A stretch of DNA of 64,000 nt from Lentinus brumalis. Taxonomy: Eukaryota > Basidiomycota > Agaricomycetes > Polyporales > Polyporaceae. The stretch is taken from contig MARA01000017.1 in the NCBI GenBank assembly GCA_001792895.1, forward strand, positions 434,001 to 498,000. Direction: 5' to 3'. Of the stretch, positions 54,613 to 64,000 are shown one piece after another. Numbering within the stretch: the first letter of the stretch is position 1; every line of letters starts with the position of its first letter. The notes under the pieces were generated by a model, which worked only from the letters and a program-made list of their open reading frames with translations, was not told where the DNA came from and made no database searches. The position numbers were made by a program, and so were the translations under genes.

Positions 54613-55701
54613 ATGGCTTTCTTTGGAGGTGAGCAGCTCACGACAGCAGTGATGTATGTACTGACCTCATCCAGATGACGCCGGACTCTGCCGCGACAAA
54701 TGGCCGCAGGGTATGGCCATGGATGTTCGAGAGGCTAGTGCGCAGAATGTCCTTGCAAGCTGGAGGACGATTCCGTGTGACTTTGAAGAACTCAGCGAGC
54801 GAGTCGCAGTGGATGACTTGAACACGCGGTCGCCAGTCATCCTCATGAGCCACCCGGATCTCGAGGCAGACGACAAACGTGTTGCGTTCACTGTCCGGCT
54901 TCAAGGGGTTGTAGGGGAAGTCAACTTGAAAGTGTTGGGTGACTGGAATGGGTAAGTGTCAGCCGCTGCTTCATTACGCTATCTACCGCCTGATCTGCGG
55001 TGTTTCTCAGAGAGGATGCAGGAGCTCCCAAAGCCATGCAGTCGCTAGTGCTTGTCGCCGGCGGGGTAAGGTCGCGTTCGATGCCCAGCGCCGCGGAGTG
55101 TTGCACCTGGAAGAGGTCATATTATCTGCGTTGTCAGCCCCGTTTCACGGTGACCTAGGTCGGAAGGGAACCATCCGACTCACCAGGCGGGTGTTCACGA
55201 AGGTGAGATCGCAGAGCTCGTTGTCATTCGCGGGTGAGCTGACTCTCGTCCAGATAGACGCAGGGGACACGGCCACGAAGATATCCATCTCGAAGAGAGA
55301 AGATCCGAATGACACAGCATCCGCAATTAGCGATCGTTGGTACGTCGACCACAGAATTCGAGCGAAGGTCCAAGAGGGCGGCGTGGCAACGAGTAAGCCG
55401 GTCATGGCGATCCGCAAGGGAGACTTTGTCGATGTCGCGTGTTCAGTGGAGGTTGTCACGATGCGCGGCAAGGCAGGAAGGCGGACGGAGGTGAAACTGA
55501 GCCCGCACGAGGTTGTTCGGCTGAAGACTGCTCGGGAAGCGAATGTGAGTTGAGCCCGGATCATTCGCACAAGCCAGTAACCGTGTTCGTTCACAGGCCA
55601 TTTTCCGCAACTCATCGACAGCTGCGCCAGCTGGGAGACCACTCCGTGGTAATGTTGAATACGTATTTGATGAAGTGGACGAGGACATTCAGATGACGTA
55701 G
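54613..55701 (+). CDS. Orphan protein F, beta-rich with acidic C-terminal tail
   Basis: Exon 1 (MAFFG) splices to DDAGLCRDKWPQGMAMDVRE, PCDFEELSERVAVDDLNTRS, LMSHPDLEADDKRVAFTVRL and QGVVGEVNLKVLGDWNG. The next exon reads EDAGAPKAMQSLVLVAGG, and after an unresolved frame change (about 55066-55110) DLGRKGTIRLTRRVFTKVRS, SSLSFAGELTLVQIDAGDTA, VMAIRKGDFVDVACSVEVV and TEVKLSPHEVVRLKTAREAN. A last exon ends VEYVFDEVDEDIQMT at 55701. The I-x-K-x-D-h-V-x-V element followed by a second strand pair parallels A, B and E. The strand-rich composition and the acidic tail are reminiscent of single-strand-DNA-binding proteins, but no signature is decisive. It is the only plus-strand gene of the block. Confidence 0.58.
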
Positions 55702-55984
55702 AGAGCATGCAATTGAGTTATATATCACCGCAATGCGCTGAGATTGACATCGGAGTATTGATTGCATCGTGTTTACCGGCAACAGAAGACGCATCCAAAC
55801 ACGTCGACCACGGAGAGGATGAACATCTCATAAGTACAGAGGCTGAGTGCGCGGGGCCGTGTTGAAGCTTGTATAATAAGTGAGCGACGTACGTGCCCGT
55901 TCAATATATAAAATGGCTTCTACAAATAGACGGTGATGCAACCGAGTCAACATTTGCATAGTGGCGTAGAGTACATGATCGGAA

Positions 55985-58085
55985 TTACAAGTCGTACGTA
56001 GGGAGCCGGTAGAGGTGCGCAGCGTTGTCACAGTTCGTGGTCTCGCCCTGCGCGCGTGCGTCTTTCACGCTCTTCCCATTCTCGGCGAGCTGGAACATAG
56101 TCGCCTGATTAAAAAACACAACGGATCCGCGGCCGGACACGCCTTTCAAGGGAGACGAATTATGAGGGGTCGGACGATCACCGTCAGAGGTGGTTACGAC
56201 CTCGAGGTCTGTCATGGCAGAATCGTAAGAGCATGCGATCGAGGAGATGGGTCGGACCAACCGCTGATGTCAACGTTGAAGTGAGTGAACAGGGACGAGG
56301 GATAGTACATGAGGACGCCGGGGGGGAGCTCGATGACGAGCTTTGCTTCCCAGAGCACTAGCCACGCCTTTTCGTGGTGGTCGAACTTACCTAGGTCACG
56401 TCGGTCGTTAGGGTTGCGTCCAAGCACACGAAGACAAGGCTTACCCCAAACGAACACAGCGCAGAACATGAGCGCGAGGTTCTTGCCGTCGACGTGTGGA
56501 CCGGTGGAGACGCCGTCGACAATGCCCTCGCGGGGACCGTTAATGCAGTAATTGTAAAACGTGCCGAAGAGCGGAGTTGCATGCGCTTCAAGTCCACCAC
56601 CTTGCGCGCGAAGCTTCGCTTCGCAATCGTAGACGCGTTGTGCAAGCGCGGGAAATCGCGTATCCATGATGCTCTTGACGTGGTTGCTGGGAGGGCATGA
56701 GCGAATGTGACGGGCTGCGGTGTGTTGAAACGTACATGAGACGAGTCGTGCAAGGTTGATTGAGGAGGAATTCGGTCTGCACCATGTGGGATTTGTGAAA
56801 CGCGGTGAGGGCTGGAAGCTACGTAACTGGTTATTAGCGAGGGACGCGTGATGGTACAGATAATCATGCCACGACGCACCTTCTTGTTCTGCCTGTCTAC
56901 GCCAATAACCATGAACCAGTGGTCGCCTCTACTGTTGGCCTTCAGGTCTTCGTCCTTACGCGGACCGCAGGTCTCCATGTACAGCTTGCACTCGTCTGCA
57001 AAGTCGTCCAGCCACGTTCGACCGTCTGCGCGAGGTAGCGTCATCCAGGACGGGATGTCCGAACGGAAACCGAACACAATGCCGTTTCGATCGATGAACG
57101 TCGTTGGTGAACTGTAGACAGGTAAGCTGCGATTGGTGGTATAGTGAGTTACTGCACCGACCCTTCATATGAAACACGCTCGAACTTGTAGTCGTGAATC
57201 ATGACGCGCACGATTGTCCTGTCGAGCCACTGCCGGGAAATGACCTCCGCATCGGGACGACGCTTGAAGTCTTGACCTGACCAACCTGTCTTCGTCGCGC
57301 ATGGGTTAGTCATGTCGGCGGAAGTCGTCACCATCTCGGACTTGTACCGAGTTTCGGTCTGAATTTTGATCGTGTTGTGTTGTTTGCGACGACCCTGACG
57401 GCGTGGTTGTTTTAGCTTGTCCTAATGCGTGCGTGAAGTCAATAGCAGCGGACGAAGGAGTAGCGTACGTACCTCGGAATACATGTTGCCGTGCGTCTTA
57501 TAGCCGTGATCATCGGCGGCGACAGCCCGCTGCTCATTGCTGGGCATAATCGAGCTAGGATCGTACTGGGTAGGTGACGAGCGACGAAACGGCTTGGTGG
57601 TTGCAGTCGGTCGCTCGTCGGGAGGGGGTCTTGGAGGTCACAAATGAAAGGGTCTTCGAGATCCGCGTCCAGGCCTTCTTCCTTGTGAAGCTGGACGAGC
57701 GCATCTATGTCGACGTCTGTCTTTCGCGCGCCTTCACGTTTGGTACCGGAGGTAGTCGAGAAGCTGCAAGAAGAATCGTGAGGATCGCGCGACCACAGAC
57801 ATCGGATTGGGCGGGGTGAAGCACGCTGGGCTTATAGAAGTTAAGCCAGATTGAGGGAAACGTGTACATCAGAACCGGATCTTGAGCATATGTCGTGACG
57901 ATGTTCGCGCATCCGATGGGGCAGCGGGCGATGAGGAGCAAACGACTCACAATTTTTTCAGCACTCCACGACCTTTGGCGTTACCTTCGGCGAGGAAGGA
58001 CCTCACGCGCTTTACTGTGGGTCATACTGTGTTCACTATAAAGCCTCGAAGGAATATGACATGACGACTTACGGGGGTTGCGCAT
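55985..58085 (-). CDS. TET/JBP-type 2-oxoglutarate/Fe(II) dioxygenase
   Basis: The ATG at 58085 (MRNPLKRVRSFLAEGNAKGR) is followed by exons with TDVDIDALVQLHKEEGLDAD and, after an unresolved frame change near 57640-57590, MPSNEQRAVAADDHGYKTHG, then RRQGRRKQHNTIKIQTETRY and SRQWLDRTIVRVMIHDYKFE. Later exons give GIVFGFRSDIPSWMTLPRAD, FGTFYNYCINGPREGIVDGV, the iron-binding GPHVDGKNLALMFCAVFVWG (His-x-Asp), AWLVLWEAKLVIELPPGVLM, the distal His in YYPSSLFTHFNVDIS, then GRGSVVFFNQATMFQLAENG, ending YDL at 55985. This is the signature order of the fungal 2OGFeDO JBP1/TET family, whose members oxidise methylated bases in DNA (5-methylcytosine in characterised cases). The ligands H-x-D and H and the Arg of GRG are present. 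In basidiomycetes such genes are expanded and associated with transposons. The N-terminal gene model is tentative. Confidence 0.75.
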
Positions 58086-58800
58086 TGTCGTGAGCGAACC
58101 CGTCAAGGGGGGGCGCGCGAAGGAGAGGAGAGGGGAGAGATGCCGAACAACAAGCGCTCGTCAGTAAACAAACTTAAGGTTCAGATGCGCGTCGGTCACG
58201 TGTGATTCAATACTCGGCTCGCGCGAGTATTTAACAGCTGCGCTTTCCTCGGTGTCAGGTAGGTTACCTCCTCGGCCGTGACTGCCCCTCCGGGGGGAGG
58301 CGTACCACCTGCAAGAGGGTCAGCAAGACGAGACCCCACGATTCAGCATAATTGAAGGTTTGTTCTTGTAGGTTGCGGAGGGCCAACGTTGCGTGCTGAC
58401 CTTGAGGATGTACGAGCCACGCTTCACAAATTCACCGGTCCGCAGACGATATGCTTTGTACATTGAGAGACGTAATAGCACATGGTCATGGGTGCAAGTA
58501 ACAAAATCTGGGGGATGTATTCGGGTTTTATAGGACTAAACGACGTTAGGAAACGTGCGGGGGTGAGAAGGTACATTGCGACGAGGAGCGCGGCACAGTT
58601 GAGATATGGCCAGAAGTTCTAGTCGACAATTAGGAGGTGCTGTTCCATCTTGACCGAAATACTGACGACAAATCACCTCGGCCATTACCAGATCCCCAGG
58701 TACTGCCGCGTTGGAGCCTACGCGAGGACTGGCCGAAACGAGCGTGCGAGTGGCACTGTATACGCTCAAGAATACCTGTGCGATCATCAGGACGAGACAG
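58086..58800. other. Intergenic stretch with one doubtful small frame
   Basis: A minus-strand frame of 96 codons at 58536-58826 (MYVHCTRLDCLVLMIAQVFL start) overlaps the end of gene H out of frame and lacks any relative I know. The remainder holds only short frames plus a palindromic TCGGCTCGCGCGAGTA near 58214-58229. Confidence 0.35.
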
Positions 58801-59457
58801 TCAAGCCGAGTACAATGAACATACATCGTTTGCTTCTTCCACCGCGGTAGTGGCCGTGACTGTGAATCAGTTTGTAACTAAGTTAGATGAAACTGCGGGA
58901 GGAGAACGTACTCACCGATCTGGGACTCCTCGAGTCCGAACCAAAAAGCGGACGCTCGACGATCAGACAGCCGGATCAACTCGATGTCAACCTCCATCAC
59001 AGGAGGTTGGTCCCGAGAAATCGTGGTGACAGATCGCACCAAACTGCCGATCAACCGAGCAACAACAGGAGTCTCGCCTACGCCGAGTATACCGCGGGTC
59101 CAACATGCCCGAGAAGGGACGTTTGCGAGCGAGTAGACGTGCTCTGACGGATGACTGCGTTGCAAGTTTTCAGTCACATATCTACGGAAGAGTTAGCCAC
59201 CGCCCGAATCAATCCTCAACAGATACGCACGCAATATCGCTTTCTGTTACCCACAGATCAATCTCGAGTGCGTCGTCGTCAAATAAGTCTCCGAATTGCG
59301 ACGGCGAGGAGGTATCGGGATGTTGTGGGCAGGAGGAATCCACAATGCACGGAGGAGGTGGTGTACCACCGCCTTCTGAGCCGGAACTACGTTCCATGTC
59401 AGCAATCAGTCCGCGAATCGCGCGTGACAAGTACCTATACGTGCTGAGAAGATCCAT
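58801..59457 (-). CDS. Orphan protein H, about 190 residues
   Basis: Exon 1 from ATG 59457 reads MDLLSTYRYLSRAIRGLIAD, SSGSEGGGTPPPP and GDLFDDDALEIDLWVTESDI. It joins through an intron (gtgcgt to ttccgtag) to AYVTENLQRSHPSEHVYSLA, ILGVGETPVVARLIGSLVRS and MEVDIELIRLSDRRASAFWF, then through a second intron (gtgagt to gattcacag) to VTATTAVEEANDVCSLYSA, stop at 58801. Frames agree at both junctions. No domain is recognised. It lies tandem with G and the helicase gene on the same strand. Confidence 0.55.
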
Positions 59458-59557
59458 TGGAAGGGCTGGGGTGCTTGCGATGCACAATGGATGGAAGACG
59501 GGATAGGAAATGGATTGAGAGGGTGGCCGCGATACAATGCGAGGATACGACCGAACC

Positions 59558-60463
59558 TCATATACTACGCCCCAACGCGGAGATGTTCCGATCCGAAATT
59601 GCTCCCGCGACCGCGGAAGAGAGAGCAGTAAGGAGCGCGGGATCGACAGCGGAGAAGAGGGTAGTAAGAAGGTCGGGATCATAACCGGCTACATCGGAAT
59701 GCTTTCGAACCGACCGTTCGGGCAGTCGGAGCAGGACGGTAGCTGTGCAATATACCTATGGGCAAGTAAGCGTGCGACTGAAAATTGACTCGACGGGTGA
59801 CATGGCTTACCAATCCAGAACAAAGACAGGTCGTGTAGAGGATGGAACCGGCGAAAACACCGGTTATACTTGGAACCACAGTCGGCAGAGCGACATGTCG
59901 GTGTCGCGGGAGGTAGAATGATGCCTCTGCAACTAGAACGGGAAGAGGGGCTACGCGGAAACCCAGATTAAACCGTATGATGCGCACTGGACCGTTCCGA
60001 ACGAACGCGACCCGAATCACAATCTAGACTGGTTTAGTGTCACCGCTGACGGATGAGACGCAGCACATACCAAGTATAAGTCACGATCAGTTGCGGGAAC
60101 AATGCTACGATCAACCGAGAATGCAACGGGGACCATAATTAGTCTGGATTGGAACCTTGACGCATGATAGGCACCATGTTCCGTGAGGAGACACTGCAGC
60201 GTGGTCAGAAAGACTGCAAGAGTGGCAGTGATTCTCACCTGAAGTAACCCAACGATGCAGCTTCCCGGATACACCAGGAGCGGAGGAGTCCCCATAGTAA
60301 CGCCTTGTGATAGTGGGGTCCATTCGAATACGAATGCTCGGCGAGCCTTCAGCCGGGAAAGAAGGGCAGACAGGTTTGATAAATGGGTATCGGAAGATGC
60401 ATCCCCAGATACAGGCACGAGATTAACACCGAAGCAGCCGTGAATTTTGAGGAAAATCCACAT
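59558..60463 (-). CDS. Orphan protein G, probably multi-pass membrane protein
   Basis: The frame from MWIFLKIHGCFGVNLVPVSG runs through SALLSRLKARRAFVFEW, the hydrophobic GSCIVGLLQVRITATLAVFL, and DRDLYL. An intron (gtatgt to tctag) leads to IVIRVAFVRNGPVRIIRFNL, VAPLPVLVAEASFYL and TVVPSITGVFAGSILYTTCL, and a second intron (gtaagc to cccatag) to VYCTATVLLRLPERSVRKHS, YDPDLLTTLFSAVDPALLTA, ending LGRSI at 59558. Three to five hydrophobic stretches suggest a membrane protein. The 5' end is uncertain. The gene starts only about 150 bp downstream of the helicase stop codon. Confidence 0.5.
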
Positions 60464-60616
60464 AGTGGGCGGATATGCGGTGAATAGGGTGGAGCTGCGA
60501 ACAGACGAGTCGTGTACACAGACGTTATAAGAGAATCGGGGAGGTCAAGGGGCCCGCCGTGTCGTAAACGGATGGACCCTGGCGGATAATTTCGCCGCAC
60601 GGAAGAGTGAACCCGA

Positions 60617-63600
60617 TCACCGCAACCCGGAGTCGATCAGAGCATATACGTAGTGCGAGGCTGGGCGGGAGCGGGCGTTGCGGTACCAGTTCAGACTTTG
60701 AGGAGGGGGTTCTCGGATGCAATACCGGGCAGTCGACGCTCCGTCATGGTACCACACGTTTCCTGCCGGATCTATGAAGCGGGACGTGTAGTGGTGGAAC
60801 CCGAAGTAGATCACGGCACGCAATTGCCACACCGCAAAACCGCCACCCACCGGCAGCGTAATCCTCTCGGTGGGGATCACAGTATTCACGGGACTGGATT
60901 CGATAACTAGTAGCGGAGGAGCTGTGAGGAGCGCTGACGGTAAGGAAGAAGGAGTGGAACACGAGGTGCATGCCACAGTGTGTGTCGTGGTGAGAAGAGC
61001 GGTCGCGCAAGATTGCGCGGTTGTGCTTGGGGCATCGCCAAACATTGCCTGCCACCAGTGAGGTTCCACCGTCCAGAAATAGGAGGAGATGATGTCGGGT
61101 ACGTAACGAACGAATGTGCCGCACGAAGCACAAGCCTTTCCGCAATGGCCGAACGCTGTCGGTGACATGAGCAACAGACGGAGCAGTTCAGACAAAACGA
61201 TGCCTGCGTGTCCACGGCGAGGAAATGCAACCGGATCTATGAGTTGCAACACATCACGAATCTCGTCTCGAGCAGTCTCCAGATGTTCAGGAGCGCCGAC
61301 CACTGCCGGGAACTTCGCACGGACGAAATTGAATAGATTATTTCCGGGAGCAATGACCGATAACCAGCCATTTCCGGCGTCAGCATAAAAATTCCATAGC
61401 ACGGTCAATATAGCGTCGTACCCACAACTGTAGTCCACAGGGTCCCACACGAGGCCAAGCCGCGACGGCGGGGCGACACGAAGGGCCGGCAGCGAAGGAC
61501 TGTTGTCGACGGAGTACGCAGACTGATCGGGTTGGGCCAGGGGGTTTGACCGTTTGTAGTTACGAGTTGTCCATTGCCCGTCCGCACGTTTCCGTTTGGA
61601 TGGTGCATGCACGTTCGGAGCGGGCTGATCAGGAGGGCCCCCACTGACAGAGAGAGCAAGATCCGATGCAGATGCTTCAGCCCAGTTCAGTTCAGCTGGT
61701 ACCGAAGGAGGAACATACCGCTCGCCCTTCCACAGTATGTACGAGTGCAGCAGAACACCGCGGGTGAGACCGTGGACGGAGTCCGGCAAAGAACCTTCTG
61801 TAGATAGTCGTGTGATGTGATCAAGCAGCTCTAATTCGCGATACTCTTTGCGGAGAGCCCGACCGGCGCCGCCCTTGATGCGAGACGGATTAAAAGAGTC
61901 TATCAACAGCGTGCCACTCAGCGTGGAACTTCGGGAGAGACACGTGTACAAAGATTGATGAGTCTTACAGTACCGGGGATGGACAACGTTGTTCGGCCGC
62001 GTGCGGCCCTGACTTGCAAAGTCGGTCATCGCAAAGTTAGGAAGCACCATAACTTGATCTCGCTGTACATAAACGTTCTTGTCAGAAATAGGCAACACAC
62101 AGCAAACACTCTTTTTCGATCTCGTGAGAGGAATCACGTTCGGCTCCAGCCCCTCAATTTGGACGGGATTGGAAGGGTCTGTCAAGCGCACAAAGAGCGT
62201 ATCGAGCACCAAGTGACCACGATCGAGGTGCGATACCCAGTCGAACACTTCAGCCTCAGCACCATTTGTGGCACTGAGTTCAGTCGCCTCGTTATATTTC
62301 AACATGACAGGCATGCCCTTGCAGAGTTCCAGTACTCCTGCGTGATGACCTGTACACGAAGGCGGTAGCTCCCACAACACGCGCTGAAGGCGAGGAGAGA
62401 TAGTGTTCGTTGTACGAACGGGATCGACAGTTTTGTCGTACGCAACTTGTGTCTGCCTGATAGAAGCGACAGACTGCTTTGCTCCCCATTTGTCGATTGA
62501 GTGAAACCGGAACAGGGGGGCTCCGCGCCGAGCGGCGAACTCACGCACCCCAACCTCATTGATAGCGTCACGGTGTGAATTAAATGCGGTGATGACAGAA
62601 ACGTCACAGAAACGAGACGCTTTACGCGCTGTACTTCCCAACTCAGGTCTACACACTCTGCTCATCAGGAGCGACACGTCAGCTTGCGTACAACGACAGT
62701 ACCGCATATTTTCCAAGGCCACCCTGAACTTTTTGTCCTCATCGGACAAACCACGCTGGCGCATGTTTTGGCGGAGAAGGACAACTACGGTGAATTGGTG
62801 CCAAACAGCTTTCCCGATCGCGCTACGCTGAGACTTATCATTAGAAGAAGACGACCACGCACCAACTCTATCGCTGTACAAGGCAGGACTCTGCCCGGCA
62901 GGAGCTAACTGCGCAAAGTCCCCCGCTAATATCACGCTCTTACCACCGAAGCTAACGGTGGGGTCTCCGAACGCCTTGTTCAATTGTGTACTGATGCGAC
63001 AAATATCTGGGCAAGATATCATCGAAACCTCGTCTAAGAATATAAGGTCTACGAGCTCCAGACGTCCACGTACCCGTTCTAGTGACGTGAGAGACGTTGT
63101 CTCTTCGTTTCCCTGGTGACTTTGAACCCGAGCGCAGAGTGGTAAGTGGAACCTCCAACAAGAGAGGCGCTGGTGCCCGTGGGACCTAGCACAATGAAGC
63201 GGTACCCTTCCCCACGGTCTTTTAGGAACTTCATGAGCGCTTTCAGTACGCGGGACTTTCCTGTGCCGGCCATTCCACCTAAATACATCCGAAGAGGATG
63301 CGCAAACCGATGGTGCAAGTGCTTCGCGGCAATACAGAACGCCCTAGCTTGCTCGGAGTTCAAGGTAAACTCGTCGATGACCCCGGTCAGCAACTGAATA
63401 TGAGGATCTTGTGGTCCACGCGATATGTCTATGCTGTGACGCCGCAGACTATCTAAGTCCTCCAAGGTAACTACCTTCACCTGGGGTGAGCGAAACGGAA
63501 ATCCGTCTGGAGGAAACCCGGTCCAAGGCCCATCTGTCAACACGTCTGGACGAGCGCGCATTCGGTCAAGCACAACCTGCCGAACACCTTGAACGAGGCC

Positions 63601-64000
63601 CTTCCACTGCGCGGGAGACCGGCCGGCGAAAGGCGAGGCCGTTACAAGCGAAGTCTCATAGCGAACGTTTTCAGGCACACAATGCCCTCCAAAAACGTCA
63701 CGTATGTCCTCCATCTCTCTCCTGATCCTAGATGTAATCGGTCCGATTGGGCTGTCGTCGAGGAGCGATGACAAAGAGTCCTCCGTATGATCGTAAGGAA
63801 GGTCGTCAAGGCCGGTGAGTTCTCTAGGAAGCTCGTCCAGACTGGCAGCATCGATGGGGCCAATGGCCAGGCTTGCCACGGCTGCGTCCCACCTTCGAAT
63901 TGCAGCGTAATCATCCCGTGCATCGAGGCACTCATACAACAAATTCATGTTGCGCATGATGCGGACATGGTCTGGATGAAAAGTTGTCCGCTCAAAGGCG
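60617..64000 (-). CDS. Helitron-type PIF1 helicase with C-terminal UCH-like cysteine-protease domain (5' end outside the window)
   Basis: The frame is open to the window edge (VRIMRNMNLLYECLDARDDY near 63985). The helicase has Walker A GGMAGTGKSRVL, GPTGTSASLVGGSTYHSALG, Walker B LVDLIFLDEVSMISCPDICR, SVILAGDFAQLAPAGQS, LLRQNMRQRG and the late motif FASQGRTRPNNVVHP with TCLSRSSTLSGTLLID: the order of Helitron and PIF1 helicases. After a linker (KRKRADGQW) comes a second domain with a Cys in DPVDYSCGYDAILTVLWNFY (about 61414-61434), Cys pairs CGKACASCGTF and TVACTSCS, and a His in FHHYTSRFIDPAGNVWYHDG (about 60770-60806), like the Cys and His boxes of ubiquitin C-terminal hydrolases. It ends DSGLR at 60617. 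A net -1/+2 frame change near 63115 splits the helicase between STYHSALG and Walker B. The Rep nuclease part of a Helitron would lie beyond 64000. Confidence 0.85.

Noticed and set aside
58536..58826. Small gene of 96 codons downstream of H
   Set aside because: It overlaps the last exon of H out of frame, has no recognised relative and lacks supporting splice or promoter signals.

Overview
The window is nuclear DNA of a basidiomycete fungus, most likely a wood- or litter-inhabiting Agaricomycete (Polyporales-like). This rests on the dense short GT-AG introns (mostly 45-70 nt), the GC-rich coding sequence, and families typical of that group: a FunK1 protein kinase, a seven-segment membrane protein, an F-box/zinc-finger protein, an A-T-R adenylate-forming reductase, a TET/JBP-type dioxygenase and a Helitron-type helicase. 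I see no bacterial operons, rRNA, tRNA or CRISPR array.

Left part, 1-22.3 kb. A membrane-protein gene (135-1617, minus) is followed by a FunK1 kinase gene broken into three pieces over 16 kb (18767 down to 2713, minus) by two mobile elements. The first is a 10.8-kb non-LTR retrotransposon (7749-18574) with a 16-bp target-site duplication and an A15 tail, lying in the first recognisable kinase intron. It has an endonuclease-RT-RNase H ORF2, a zinc-knuckle ORF1 that itself contains two spliceosomal introns, and an extra upstream ORF. The second is a 2.7-kb terminal-inverted-repeat element (4084-6807) with a 7-bp duplication, inserted in a kinase exon and carrying a fragment of a carnitine acyltransferase gene. 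Removing both restores the kinase frame across both junctions. An F-box gene (19500 to about 22270) follows, with clustered ACGCGT boxes upstream.

Middle part, 22.3-47.5 kb. This holds ordinary host genes: a secreted SMP-30/lactonohydrolase-like protein, an NRPS-like A-T-R reductase, a small single-pass membrane protein, the divergent pair CFIm25 and RRP6 (both RNA processing, 180 bp between the start codons), an alpha/beta hydrolase, a SAM methyltransferase, an orphan duplicate of the F-box protein's C-terminus, and a very large RhoGEF with a predicted N-terminal membrane anchor.

Right part, 47.9-64 kb. This is a compact block of unusual genes. It holds two pairs of paralogues (A/B at 47.9-49.9 kb; C/D at 50.1-52.2 kb), two further genes E and F arranged divergently, a TET/JBP-like 2-oxoglutarate dioxygenase, two orphan genes (one membrane-like), and at the right edge a Helitron-type PIF1 helicase fused to a UCH-like cysteine-protease domain. 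A, B, E and F share a C-terminal motif pair, D keeps the acidic residues of a nucleotidyltransferase-like fold that C has partly lost, and all six carry a TATA box close to the start codon with a recurrent GCGGATG motif nearby. A mobile-element-associated gene set acting on nucleic acid is the most interesting hypothesis for the window. It is inference: neither end of a Helitron is visible here.
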